A stretch of DNA of 64,000 nt from JBALVO01 sp036961445 (lineage in GTDB: Bacteria > Pseudomonadota > Gammaproteobacteria > Pseudomonadales > Halieaceae). A program made the translations under genes and the position numbers. Each line of letters begins with the position of its first letter. Positions within the stretch are counted from its first letter, which is position 1. This document shows, piece after piece, positions 26,819 through 35,641 of the stretch. A model generated the notes under the pieces. The model saw only the letters and a list, made by a program, of their open reading frames with translations, was not told the DNA's origin and did no database searches. The DNA lies in assembly GCA_036961445.1 (NCBI GenBank), contig JBALVO010000003.1, forward strand, positions 25,994 through 89,993, given 5' to 3'.

Positions 26819-27526
26819 TCAGGCAGCGCTATCAATCGGCGCATCGATAGATTTCAACCGCGTCAACACACTGTCCACATGCAGGGCTTCTTGATCTTGC
26901 CCCAGCGCCTTCATTTCGCGATCTACCGGGTCGCCATCGATACGATCAATAGCTTCACTCATACCCGCTTCAGTATTGTCTGATGCAGCTACCGCGCCGC
27001 TAATGCCTGCTCGGGTAGCGCGTAGTGTCGCCAAATGACCTGCCACCGTTTCGTGGTAATTGTAAGTCATCGAAGGTCCGGCCCTGGCAACGTCGCTTGC
27101 AAGAATCCTCACCTCCCGACGATGCTCCCTGATTTCCGTCAACAAGTTGCGCAGTATCAATTCCTCGGTACTGACCCGTTGCGTTACCTCTAGATGACGG
27201 CTTTGCAAGGCCGTTAAATGCGCCTCATTGGCGGCTATATCGCGTGCAGCCAGCAGCAGAATTTGCTCAGTGCGCTGCTGTGGGGCTAACGTTGCTATCT
27301 GTCGCTCCCGCGATGCTACCCGAAGTTGTACAGCGCTTATTTCGCGCTCAATATCTTTGCGTGTAGCGATAATAGCGGCCAGGGCGTTGCGGCGCCTGAG
27401 CAACAGGTTTTCCGCATCGATAACCTCTTGGCGATAAATGCGAATCGCATTGGCGTCGGTGATTTGCTGCGCTGTTTCGCGGGCGCCAGCCCGCAGCAGT
27501 GTATTCAGTTTTCGAAAAATGCTCAT
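26819..27526 (-). CDS. PspA/IM30 (ESCRT-III-like) family protein
   Basis: A 235-residue, almost wholly helical coiled-coil protein. It begins MSIFRKLNTLLRAGARETAQQ, the N-terminal pattern of the PspA/Vipp1 membrane-remodelling family, followed by long heptad-like helices rich in Arg, Glu and Ala. Such proteins polymerise on the inner membrane during envelope stress. I choose the ATG at 27526 because an ideal GGAGGT site lies 7 nt upstream; that site sits just before the stop codon of the preceding gene. The upstream YiaA-like gene is 12 bp away, forming an operon. It is a YjfJ-like variant rather than the classic phage-shock PspA. Confidence 0.82.
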   Translation of the reverse strand: MSIFRKLNTLLRAGARETAQQITDANAIRIYRQEVIDAENLLLRRRNALAAIIATRKDIEREISAVQLRVASRERQIATLAPQQRTEQILLLAARDIAANEAHLTALQSRHLEVTQRVSTEELILRNLLTEIREHRREVRILASDVARAGPSMTYNYHETVAGHLATLRATRAGISGAVAASDNTEAGMSEAIDRIDGDPVDREMKALGQDQEALHVDSVLTRLKSIDAPIDSAA

Positions 27527-27538
27527 CGTAGTCACCTC

Positions 27539-27814
27539 CTATTCTATGTCCATATCGCGAATTATTTTGGATGTGCGCGCTTCGCTGATCTTGTTGTGCA
27601 GGCGATCAGATTCGTGCCCGTCACGGACTGTTTTTGACATGGTAATGGTGGCGAACACCAGGAACAGGGAGCTGATCAGGAAGTAACCCTTGATCACCAG
27701 TTCACCGGGTAACAGGTAAATACCTATCCCTGTAGCTGCAATGGCGATGGCAAAAGAAACCTTGACGAAAAAATCCCAGGCTGAGGAACTGCTATTCAAT
27801 TCATATTGCTCCAC
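27539..27814 (-). CDS. YiaA/YiaB-type two-helix inner-membrane protein
   Basis: A 91-residue protein with two transmembrane helices (VSFAIAIAATGIGIYLLP and GYFLISSLFLVFATITMS) followed by KTVRDGHESDRLHNKI. The TGIGIYLLP-x-KGYFL and KTVRD pattern is that of the YiaAB two-helix domain. The frame is open to an ATG at 27859, but a perfect AGGAGGT site precedes the GTG at 27814 by 7 nt, so I start there. Family members often accompany PspA-like genes. The function is unknown; a role in membrane stress is inferred from the operon. Confidence 0.75.
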   Translation of the reverse strand: MEQYELNSSSSAWDFFVKVSFAIAIAATGIGIYLLPGELVIKGYFLISSLFLVFATITMSKTVRDGHESDRLHNKISEARTSKIIRDMDIE

Positions 27815-27950
27815 GTCGAATACCTCCTTTGGTGTGTGTCGACGTGGAGAAGTATTCAAGCAGGCGATGAAGGGCGCAACAACAACGCTAAAAGGCCCGT
27901 AGCGTGAGCCTTGTGGTATCAGGTGGCGCTACTAACGCGCCTTTGGCGTC

Positions 27951-28688
27951 TCAGGGATCCTGGCGCAAGGCCGCAAATCCTTTGTAGCGCCAATCGCGCA
28001 GGGCCAGTACGACGGTATAGCCGTGTCGCTTGGCAAATGGTTTGGCCGCATCTTCACGATTGAGCAAGTCGAACTCCCTGGCCAGGCGCTGCATTTTCTG
28101 GCGAAACTCAGCGTTGGATGCAGCCGCCAGCATGCCGTTGAGTACGAGCAATTCGTGATCTTCCTGGTCGAATTGTGTGGCGAAAAAATCCTGTTGAATA
28201 GCCTGTAGGAACACCTGCTCAATCGGCCCGTTGGGCAGCCAGCCAAAGTTAGGCGATACCAGAAGCTTGATGCGATTGTTGGGCTGTAGTTCGATAATCC
28301 GCAGGCGATCGAGCTTCGCCAGCATCTGTACCAGTTCATGTTGTTCAAAAACGTAGTACTCGAGTATATGCTCGAAATGCCATCGATTAAGTACACATAC
28401 GGTGACCACCAGCAAACCGATGTTGCTGGCAATTTCACGTTCCTGGTCAGGTGTTAGCGCCTGCAGTCGACCGTGGCGCTGCTCCATCAGCTTTACCAGT
28501 TCGGCGATATCGATGCCACAGAGGGTGCATATCCGGTCCACCTCCGCCAGGGTGAACTCCTGGCGCGAGAATTTTCGTTTCACCGAAGATTCAGATAGTC
28601 CCAGGCCACCGGCTACCGAGGCGTACGTCATGCGGGAGGATTTGAGCGCCCCCTTGAGAGCCTCGATCAAAGCTGCCACTTGCGCCAT
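27951..28688 (-). CDS. XRE-family transcriptional regulator
   Basis: A 245-residue protein. The N-terminus has a lambda-repressor-like helix-turn-helix (MTYASVAGGLGLSESSVKRK, about residues 20-40) with a following helix (FTLAEVDRICTLCGIDIAELVKL). The remaining 170 residues are a helical and mixed region of no known domain, perhaps a ligand or oligomerisation module. It precedes the YiaA-like and PspA-like genes by 136 bp on the same strand and may regulate them. It is divergent from the LplT-Aas fusion gene, so it could also act there. Confidence 0.8.
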   Translation of the reverse strand: MAQVAALIEALKGALKSSRMTYASVAGGLGLSESSVKRKFSRQEFTLAEVDRICTLCGIDIAELVKLMEQRHGRLQALTPDQEREIASNIGLLVVTVCVLNRWHFEHILEYYVFEQHELVQMLAKLDRLRIIELQPNNRIKLLVSPNFGWLPNGPIEQVFLQAIQQDFFATQFDQEDHELLVLNGMLAAASNAEFRQKMQRLAREFDLLNREDAAKPFAKRHGYTVVLALRDWRYKGFAALRQDP

Positions 28689-28824
28689 CTTGCTACCTTA
28701 AGTTGCAAAAGTATCGAAATATAATACCAAAAGTCTTGGAGAGCTTTACGAATATTTATATAGTAGTCATTGCCAAGCCCCGCAGGTAGCCTGTCGGGTA
28801 TCTAAAGCGGGCGTGGAGATCCAC

Positions 28825-31800
28825 ATGAGTCATAGCAAGAAAGGGTTTATGCCCTACATCATCGTGGTATTTCTCAACGCGTTTGTGGATTTGGGACACA
28901 AGATTGTCATCCAGAATGCCATCTTTAAATCCTATGATGGCCAGGAGCAGGTGGTGCTCACCGCCATCATTAACGGTCTTATTTTGTTGCCGTTTATTCT
29001 GCTATTTTCACCCTCTGGCTTTTTGGCAGACAAGTTTGCCAAGCATCGTATCATTCGCCACTCCGCTTTTTTTGCCGTGCTCGCCACGCTGTTGATTACT
29101 GTCTCCTACTACCAGGGCTGGTTCTGGATGGCTTTCGCACTGACGTTTGCACTGGCGGTGCAAAGTGCTATCTACAGCCCTGCGAAATATGGCTATATCA
29201 AGGAGCTGGTGGGCAGCGAACAGCTGGCGTCTGCCAATGGCGTTGTTCAGGCAGTGACGATTTCCGGCATCCTGCTGGGCACGTTTGTGTTTTCTATTTT
29301 ATTCGAGGGGTTGTTGCCGGAAGCCGGCACCACCAGTACCAGTGAAACCATGTCTTATATCGCGCCTATCGGTTGGGTCCTGGTCGCCCTGGCTACCATC
29401 GAATGGCTCTCAACCGCATTTTTGCCCGACAAGAAGCAGGGCGAGAGTGACGCGGTCTTCAGGGCTGCACCCTATTTGAAGCTACAATACTTGCGTAAGA
29501 ACCTGGCGGTGTTGGGGGAAAATAATGCTATCTGGCTGTCCATTATCGGCCTGGCAACTTTTTGGGCGATATCACAAGTAATGCTCGCCGCATTCCCGGC
29601 GTTTGCCAAGGATTCCTTACAAATCACCAATACCATCGTCATTCAAGGCGTGTTGGCCTGCTCTGGTATAGGTATTGTTTTGGGTTCCTTGATAGCGGGT
29701 AAGGCATCCAGGAATTACATAGAAACCGGCTTGATACCGGTGGGGGCATTGGGTATCGCAGTGGGCATCGCCGTACTACCCGGGCTCAGTAGCGCTATAA
29801 GTATGGGTGTTGTCTTCACGCTGGTTGGAGTTATGGGCGGTATATTTATTGTGCCGCTCAACGCGCTCATTCAATTCCAGGCCAAAAAGGAGCAACTGGG
29901 TACTGTGCTGGCGGGTAACAACTGGATACAGAACGTTGCCATGATGACCGCCCTAACGTTTACCGTTGTCTTCGCGATGGCCGGCATAGATAGCGTGGGC
30001 CTGTTTTATATTCTCACCGTGGTGGCAATTATCGGCACCGGATATACCGTGCGTAAGCTGCCGCATTCACTGGTACGCATACTGGTGACAATAATTCTGC
30101 AACGCCGTTATCGGGTCGAGGTTATTGGCTTTGACAATATACCCCGAGACGGGGCTACCTTAATGCTGGGTAATCATATCTCCTGGATAGATTGGGCTCT
30201 GGTGCAGATTGCCTGTCCGCGCCCGATTCGTTTTGTCATGTTTAAAGGCATTTATGATCTTTGGTATCTGAAACCATTGTTCAAAGCATTTGGCGTGGTG
30301 CCAATCGCCGCCGGCCAGAGTGAGGCGAGCCTCGCTACGATAAGTCAGCTGCTTAAGAAAGGTGAGTGTGTTTGCCTGTTCCCGGAGGGCGTTATCAGTC
30401 GCAACGGACATCTGGGCAAGTTCCACAGTGGCTACGAACGCGCGCTGGAAGGTGTAGAGGAAGGCGTGATAGTGCCTTTTTACCTGCGCGGATTATGGGG
30501 CAGCAGCTTGTCTCGTGCCGATGAAGGATTGCGTAACGCGCGCACGCCGGATATCCGCAGGGACCTGATTGTGGCCTTTGGTCCACAGTTGCCATTAAAC
30601 ACCAAGACAAAAGAGCTCAAGCAAAAAGTTTTCGATCTGTCTATCACCGCCTGGCAGTCGTACTCCGGACAACTGGATCCCATTCCCCTGGCCTGGCTGC
30701 GCAAGGCCAGGCGTCATCCTGGTAATAAGTGTATTGCTGACAGCACCGGCGGCAGCTTGACGCAACGACAAATGGTGGCAGAGGTCATCACCCTGGGTCG
30801 GGCCATGAGCTTATCGGGTAAACCACAGCATGTTGGCGTGCTGCTGCCAGCCGGCAGTGCCGCAGCGATTGCTACCTTGGCAATTACCCTGCATGCCAAA
30901 GTGGTCGTCCCCCTGAACTACACTGCGGATCCCACCAGATTCAGGGCGGCGATTGAAACCACGTCGCTGCAGCAGGTAGTCACATCCAGGCAATTTCAGC
31001 AGGTATTGGCGGAGCAGGGTATTGACCTGGATGCACTGCTGGAGGGGGTCGAGATATGCTACCTGGAAGATTTGAGGCAGAGCATACGTCCCTGGCGCAG
31101 GGCGCTCGCCAAGATACAATTCGCTATTTTGCCTGCTCGCTGGTTGTACCGCTTGCATGGTCATAAGGTGGACAAAGATCAGCCTGCAGCGATTTTGTTC
31201 AGCCGTGGCGTTGACGGTTCGCAGGATGCTGTGGTTCTGTCTCATCGCAATATCATGTCCAATGCCAAGCAAATATCTGACGTGCTGAACACCCGTGTTG
31301 ACGACGTGATCATGTGCAGCCTGCCGCCGTGTCATCCTTTTGGATTTACCGTCACCACCATGATGCCTTTGGTCGAAGGCATTCCTATGGCCTGCCATCC
31401 TGATCCACTTGATTCTTTGGGTATAGCCAAGGCGCTAGCCAGAAGCAACGCAACAATTTTATTTGCCACACCGGGTGTGTTGCAGCTGTATGCCAGCAAT
31501 ACACAGGTGCAGCCTTTGATGTTGGAGCCGCTGCGGGTGGTGGTAACGGGTGCGGAGCGCTTATCGGAGCAAGTGCGCCGTGATTTCGAACTCAAATTTG
31601 GCAAGCGCATCTACGAGGGATACGGGGCGACTGAAACAGCCCCGGTGGCCACAGTGAACATTCCCGACGCCATGGACACCAGTGACTGGAAAGTACAACA
31701 GGGGAATATTCCCGGGACAGTGGGAATGCCGCTGCCGGGTACCAGTGTCCGTGTTGTAGACCCACAAACGTTAGAGCAATTACCGCTGGGCGAAGATGGA

Positions 31801-31971
31801 CTAATTCTCATCTCCGGCAGTCAGGTCATGCTGGGATACCTCGATGATCCGCAGGGCACCGCAAGTGCCATTTCCGAAGTTGATGGCACTCGTTGGTTTC
31901 ACAGTGCAGACAGGGGGCACCTAACACAGGAGGGTTTCCTGGTGATTGTGGATTCGGAGGTTGCTGCTTGA
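28825..31971 (+). CDS. LplT-PlsC-AMP ligase fusion (acyl-ACP-phospholipid acyltransferase type), C-terminally truncated
   Basis: A 1048-residue fusion. Residues 1-415 are a 12-helix MFS module like lysophospholipid flippase LplT. Residues about 430-620 are a PlsC acyltransferase with the HX4D motif in GNHISWIDWAL and the FPEG motif in LFPEGVISRNG. From about residue 680 an acyl-ACP synthetase-like domain follows, with the A5 motif YEGYGATETAPV. The ATP P-loop that should read TSGSEGxPKG is FSRGVDGSQDAV. The protein stops just after the GHLTQEGFLVIVD motif, where the hinge and roughly 100-residue C-terminal domain with the catalytic lysine normally follow. The flippase and acyltransferase look intact; the ligase probably is not. 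The ATG at 28825 follows GGAG. Confidence 0.85.
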   Translation: MSHSKKGFMPYIIVVFLNAFVDLGHKIVIQNAIFKSYDGQEQVVLTAIINGLILLPFILLFSPSGFLADKFAKHRIIRHSAFFAVLATLLITVSYYQGWFWMAFALTFALAVQSAIYSPAKYGYIKELVGSEQLASANGVVQAVTISGILLGTFVFSILFEGLLPEAGTTSTSETMSYIAPIGWVLVALATIEWLSTAFLPDKKQGESDAVFRAAPYLKLQYLRKNLAVLGENNAIWLSIIGLATFWAISQVMLAAFPAFAKDSLQITNTIVIQGVLACSGIGIVLGSLIAGKASRNYIETGLIPVGALGIAVGIAVLPGLSSAISMGVVFTLVGVMGGIFIVPLNALIQFQAKKEQLGTVLAGNNWIQNVAMMTALTFTVVFAMAGIDSVGLFYILTVVAIIGTGYTVRKLPHSLVRILVTIILQRRYRVEVIGFDNIPRDGATLMLGNHISWIDWALVQIACPRPIRFVMFKGIYDLWYLKPLFKAFGVVPIAAGQSEASLATISQLLKKGECVCLFPEGVISRNGHLGKFHSGYERALEGVEEGVIVPFYLRGLWGSSLSRADEGLRNARTPDIRRDLIVAFGPQLPLNTKTKELKQKVFDLSITAWQSYSGQLDPIPLAWLRKARRHPGNKCIADSTGGSLTQRQMVAEVITLGRAMSLSGKPQHVGVLLPAGSAAAIATLAITLHAKVVVPLNYTADPTRFRAAIETTSLQQVVTSRQFQQVLAEQGIDLDALLEGVEICYLEDLRQSIRPWRRALAKIQFAILPARWLYRLHGHKVDKDQPAAILFSRGVDGSQDAVVLSHRNIMSNAKQISDVLNTRVDDVIMCSLPPCHPFGFTVTTMMPLVEGIPMACHPDPLDSLGIAKALARSNATILFATPGVLQLYASNTQVQPLMLEPLRVVVTGAERLSEQVRRDFELKFGKRIYEGYGATETAPVATVNIPDAMDTSDWKVQQGNIPGTVGMPLPGTSVRVVDPQTLEQLPLGEDGLILISGSQVMLGYLDDPQGTASAISEVDGTRWFHSADRGHLTQEGFLVIVDSEVAA

Positions 31972-32103
31972 GAACCGGTCAGGCTCTGGCAGTGACAAAT
32001 TCGTCGCCGCGGCTGTGCTCAATTGCGAAATTCAGGCTAATTCGTTGAAACGCGTCCCTTAAAAACGTTAAAGTGACGCGCCCAGGCGCCCAAGGAACAC
32101 AAC

Positions 32104-32736
32104 GTGACCAGATATCTCACCCTGCTTGTCTTTTTTATCTACGGTTTGCCGGCAATGGCAACCGACGTCACGATTCTCGGCGGTTACCAGTTTAATGCCG
32201 ATTTTGAGATAAACACATTCGATCAACAGCCGCCTGAAGTAGACGGCAGTGCAGGTACACCGGGAGATGATGTAGAGCTGGACGATAGTGCCGCCTTCGG
32301 ACTCGCCGTCGATTTTGTGTTTAAAGAGAATCAGAACCAGCGAATCGGCTTTTACGTGAGCCATGCGCAAACCGAGTTTCAGGACAACGCAGGTCTTGCC
32401 AATCGGGATATGGACATCACACATGTCCATTTCACGGCAATGAGCTATTACCCGGATGGTAGGCTCGAACCCTTTGTCATGGCGGGCGTGGGCGCGGGGT
32501 TTTTTAACCCTAAAGACTCTACGCTAAAGGATGTCACCAAATTTTCAGCCCAGATCGGCGCTGGAACCAACTATAAAATCACTGAGTACCTGCTACTGCG
32601 CTTTGATGTGCGCTGGTTGCCCACATTCTTCAATGGCAGCAGCTCAGGCTTTTGTAGTGGGGGATGCACCATCCGGCTCAGCTCTGACACTTACAGTCAG
32701 GTCCAGGCTAATGCGGGTCTGATGTTTCGTTTCTAG
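32104..32736 (+). CDS. Outer-membrane beta-barrel protein
   Basis: A 210-residue exported protein. The start is GTG, and residues 1-19 form a signal peptide (LTLLVFFIYGLPAMA, with cleavage before TDV). The mature part alternates short amphipathic strands and ends in GLMFRF, with the C-terminal phenylalanine typical of BamA-inserted barrels. Size and strand pattern suggest a small 8-strand barrel of the OmpW/OmpA-like type. A hairpin containing two cysteines (SGFCSGGCTI, near residue 183) is unusual for such proteins. The ligand is unknown. Confidence 0.75.
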   Translation: MTRYLTLLVFFIYGLPAMATDVTILGGYQFNADFEINTFDQQPPEVDGSAGTPGDDVELDDSAAFGLAVDFVFKENQNQRIGFYVSHAQTEFQDNAGLANRDMDITHVHFTAMSYYPDGRLEPFVMAGVGAGFFNPKDSTLKDVTKFSAQIGAGTNYKITEYLLLRFDVRWLPTFFNGSSSGFCSGGCTIRLSSDTYSQVQANAGLMFRF

Positions 32737-32810
32737 TTGGACAACCCCCTTGGAATCGACCATAAATTGGAGGATACTTTCAGGATAAGCTGCTACACGA
32801 GTGTATAGCC

Positions 32811-33305
32811 ATGCCCAGGCTCAATCTCTTCATTGTTATTCCATTGGTATTTCTGATGTGGTCCAGCGCAGCCACGGCTTTCAGGGTCTGCGATGCCAGC
32901 AATAGCTATGCTTACTCTGCGACAACCCAATACTCGGTAGGCGAGATCGCTTTCGACCGGGAAAACGGGCTGGCGAGCGGCACAGAGACTACCTATAACT
33001 ATTCAAATCGAGAGCAAGAAGGCTTCTCGCAATGCCACGTAACCTATGAGCTCTCGGGCATGTTTGAGCCTGGTAGCGGCACACTCATACTGGAAGCGCA
33101 GCGCACCAATCAAAGCGATACCTGCCCGGAAGAGCTAATCTCCTTTGAGTATCCGAGCACCAGGCAGTATGTGTGGCAACTGGAGTTCAAGGAGGATAAG
33201 ACGTTCCAGGTGCTATTGGCCGACAGCGGAGAAATTATGGCCAGTGGCGAGTGGGATACGGGCAAAACCACCTACAGAACCGATGAAACGTGCACTATTT
33301 TTTAA
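32811..33305 (+). CDS. Secreted protein of unknown function
   Basis: A 164-residue protein with a clear signal peptide (LFIVIPLVFLMWSSAATAF, cleaved near residue 24). The mature part contains four cysteines (in FRVCDASN, SQCHVTYEL, DTCPEEL and DETCTIF), probably two disulfides, and a beta-rich pattern. No family is recognised. It follows the beta-barrel gene by 74 bp on the same strand, so the two may be expressed together. Confidence 0.7.
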   Translation: MPRLNLFIVIPLVFLMWSSAATAFRVCDASNSYAYSATTQYSVGEIAFDRENGLASGTETTYNYSNREQEGFSQCHVTYELSGMFEPGSGTLILEAQRTNQSDTCPEELISFEYPSTRQYVWQLEFKEDKTFQVLLADSGEIMASGEWDTGKTTYRTDETCTIF

Positions 33306-33371
33306 CCATTAGCCGGTCGCTTGTTGCGGCTGACCTAGGCTGACCACTTTTGTCGGCCAGGAATTGCCCCT

Positions 33372-34508
33372 TCAAAGTGACCTTGCTTGTGCCAACAACC
33401 GCGATAGCGCCAAGGTACAAAGCATCCCCGCCGCGCAGATAGCCGCAAGCAGTAAAAAATAGTGTTGGAAACCAATGATACCGGGGTTGGCATCGAGTAT
33501 TCGTCCCGTGATCGCCGCGAAGAATATGTCAGGAGTAAATCCCAGCACCGAAATGAGACCGACTGCGCTGCCGGTGATGCGTTTGTCCAGCTTGGCTTCT
33601 TCTATCAAGCTGAAGTAAATACCGCGTAGGGCATAGACGGCAATGAAAGTGACCAACAGATTAGCCAAAAGCAGCCTGGTCGCTACCAGCGTTGTGAAGT
33701 TCTGGCTCATGGCAAAGAACGCGATGCCGGCAATGCAGAACAGCAGTGTTACCAATTTGCTCGCTCGCCACCGATCTGCCCAGAGGCCAGCTGCAATGGC
33801 GGCCACCGGACGCGTATAACTGGCATAGGTATTCAGTTTCGCCGCCTGCAGTTGATCCATATCCAGTACTTGCACCGCATACACACCATAATTATCCAGC
33901 GCTTTGTAACCACAGTAGGCGCAAATCACCACCCCCGCCTGCAACCAGGCCCTTGGCTCTGATAACACCCAGCGCCAGTGCGGGCGCTCCGGCGTATTTA
34001 GCGGAGAAAGTTGTGCGGTGCCGGTAGGCAAAGTGAACCAAATGATAGCGGCGGATAGTAGGCTCACGCTACTGTAAAACAAAATCACTGATTGCAGCGC
34101 CTGTAGATTGTTACCAGTGCTGGTGGCGCGTTCACTGAGAATGATCAGTGCTACCGTGGCAAATACACTGGCGACGAAACCTCGGCCGCCGTCGAGCACC
34201 CCAAAGGCCAGGCCTTGCGTTTGTTCGCCACCCCAGTCCCGGGTTGCCTTGATCAAGGCTGCCCAAAACAACAAAATGCTGGTTAGCCCCCAGTAAGCGA
34301 ACAACAGGTAGAGACCGATGAGGTTCGGCACTGAATACAGATAAAAGCCGCCCAGGGCGGTGGCCACCAGAGACAGCGTGATCAGCGAGCGTGCTTCAAA
34401 ACGATCGGCAATGGCTCCGCCGGGAAAATAGGCCAATAGCGCGACTACGCCGTAGACAGCAAATATATCTCCCAGTTGTGTGTTGCTCAGCTGAAACACG
34501 TCCAGCAA
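33372..34508 (-). CDS. MFS transporter (N-terminus probably extends to 34616)
   Basis: A major facilitator superfamily protein with at least 11 helices. The first possible canonical start is a TTG at 34508, but the frame stays open upstream and encodes a fitting first helix (RYSTLLALILAGEVIFSLPF) before a stop codon at 34641-34643. No ATG, GTG or TTG exists in that extension. An ATA at 34614-34616, preceded by AGGGGGCGG, is where an ATG would be expected. Motif A appears as GGAIADRFEARS. The gene is the last of the PhzF-EgtB-EgtD series, 24 bp after egtD, suggesting transport of ergothioneine or a related betaine. The substrate is inferred from context only. Confidence 0.72.
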   Translation of the reverse strand: MLDVFQLSNTQLGDIFAVYGVVALLAYFPGGAIADRFEARSLITLSLVATALGGFYLYSVPNLIGLYLLFAYWGLTSILLFWAALIKATRDWGGEQTQGLAFGVLDGGRGFVASVFATVALIILSERATSTGNNLQALQSVILFYSSVSLLSAAIIWFTLPTGTAQLSPLNTPERPHWRWVLSEPRAWLQAGVVICAYCGYKALDNYGVYAVQVLDMDQLQAAKLNTYASYTRPVAAIAAGLWADRWRASKLVTLLFCIAGIAFFAMSQNFTTLVATRLLLANLLVTFIAVYALRGIYFSLIEEAKLDKRITGSAVGLISVLGFTPDIFFAAITGRILDANPGIIGFQHYFLLLAAICAAGMLCTLALSRLLAQARSL

Positions 34509-34640
34509 AGTAGGCCGAAAAAAACGCGGGATATGAAAGGGCAGGCTAAAAATGACCTCGCCGGCAAGTATCAGCGCCAGCAGGGTGCTGTAGCGTTTTA
34601 CTAAAGGTTCAGTTATAGCCGCCCCCTGACAACACTCCCA

Positions 34641-35615
34641 TTACGCTACGCTCAGGTAGTGAACACTGAATAAATTTTCGTCGTCCAGCCAGCTTTGTTG
34701 CAGCTTAAAGCCCGCTGCACTGCTTAAGGCGGTAAAGCTCTCCAGGCTGTATTTGTAGGAGTTCTCGGTATGCAGGGTCTCACCCTTGAAAAAGTCTATG
34801 GAACTGCCGTTGACCTTGACCGTCTGGGCCTCCTTACTCACCAGGTGCATTTCGATGCGCTGGAGTTCCTGGTTATAAAAGGCCCGATGAGAAAAGTCCT
34901 GGGACCTGAATTCGGCGTCTACCAGTTTGTTCATGGAGTTGAGAATGTTGAGGTTGAACTCGGCGGTCACACCTTTGGAGTCGTTATAGGCGGCATGCAG
35001 CAAATTCTCTGACTTATGTAAATCTACGCCAATCAGTATGCCGCCGTCAGCGCCTATCCATTGACGCAGGTTGGACAAAAACAGCTGAGCATCCTTCGGT
35101 TCCATATTGCCAATAGTGGAACCGGGGTAGAAAATCACGCGCCTGCCCTGAGGAATTTTTGCGTTGGTATGCCACTGTTCAGCGAAATCTGCGCAAATGG
35201 CATGAATGTTTAACCAGGGAAACTCGCGCCCCAGTTTTACCGCCGATTCGAACAAAAAATCAGCTGAAATATCCAGCGGGACGTAAGCCGCGGGACGCAG
35301 CGTATCCAGCACCAGTCTGACCTTTTCACAGCTGCCGCTGCCGGGTTCTATTAGCACGCAGTTGCTGCCGCAGCGCTGGGCTATTTCTGTCGCATGCTCA
35401 CTGAGAATGGCCATCTCCGTGCGGGTGGGGTAGTACTCTGGCAGTTGGGTGATTTGCTCAAATAATTCAGAGCCCGGGGCATCGTAAAAGTATTTGGGAT
35501 TGATCTGTTTCTGCTGGCGTCGCAGTCCAGCCAGCAGCTCAGCGCGGCTGTCACTGCGAGCGGGGTGCTGGTCGTCAAAGAATACATTATCTATTGATTG
35601 CGATGTTGCGGGCAT
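34641..35615 (-). CDS. egtD: L-histidine N-alpha-methyltransferase EgtD
   Basis: A 324-residue SAM-dependent enzyme that trimethylates histidine to hercynine, the first step of ergothioneine synthesis. It belongs to the DUF2260-type methyltransferases: KYFYDAPGSELFEQITQLPEYYPTRTE-type start, SAM loop LIEPGSGSCEKVRLVLDTL near residue 80, and YVPLDISADFLFESA near residue 103. IFYPGSTIGNMEP is near residue 155. The length matches the family. egtB lies 26 bp upstream on the same strand. Confidence 0.93.
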   Translation of the reverse strand: MPATSQSIDNVFFDDQHPARSDSRAELLAGLRRQQKQINPKYFYDAPGSELFEQITQLPEYYPTRTEMAILSEHATEIAQRCGSNCVLIEPGSGSCEKVRLVLDTLRPAAYVPLDISADFLFESAVKLGREFPWLNIHAICADFAEQWHTNAKIPQGRRVIFYPGSTIGNMEPKDAQLFLSNLRQWIGADGGILIGVDLHKSENLLHAAYNDSKGVTAEFNLNILNSMNKLVDAEFRSQDFSHRAFYNQELQRIEMHLVSKEAQTVKVNGSSIDFFKGETLHTENSYKYSLESFTALSSAAGFKLQQSWLDDENLFSVHYLSVA

Positions 35616-35641
35616 TATTTCCTCTCTTGTTTGAAGGCTTC

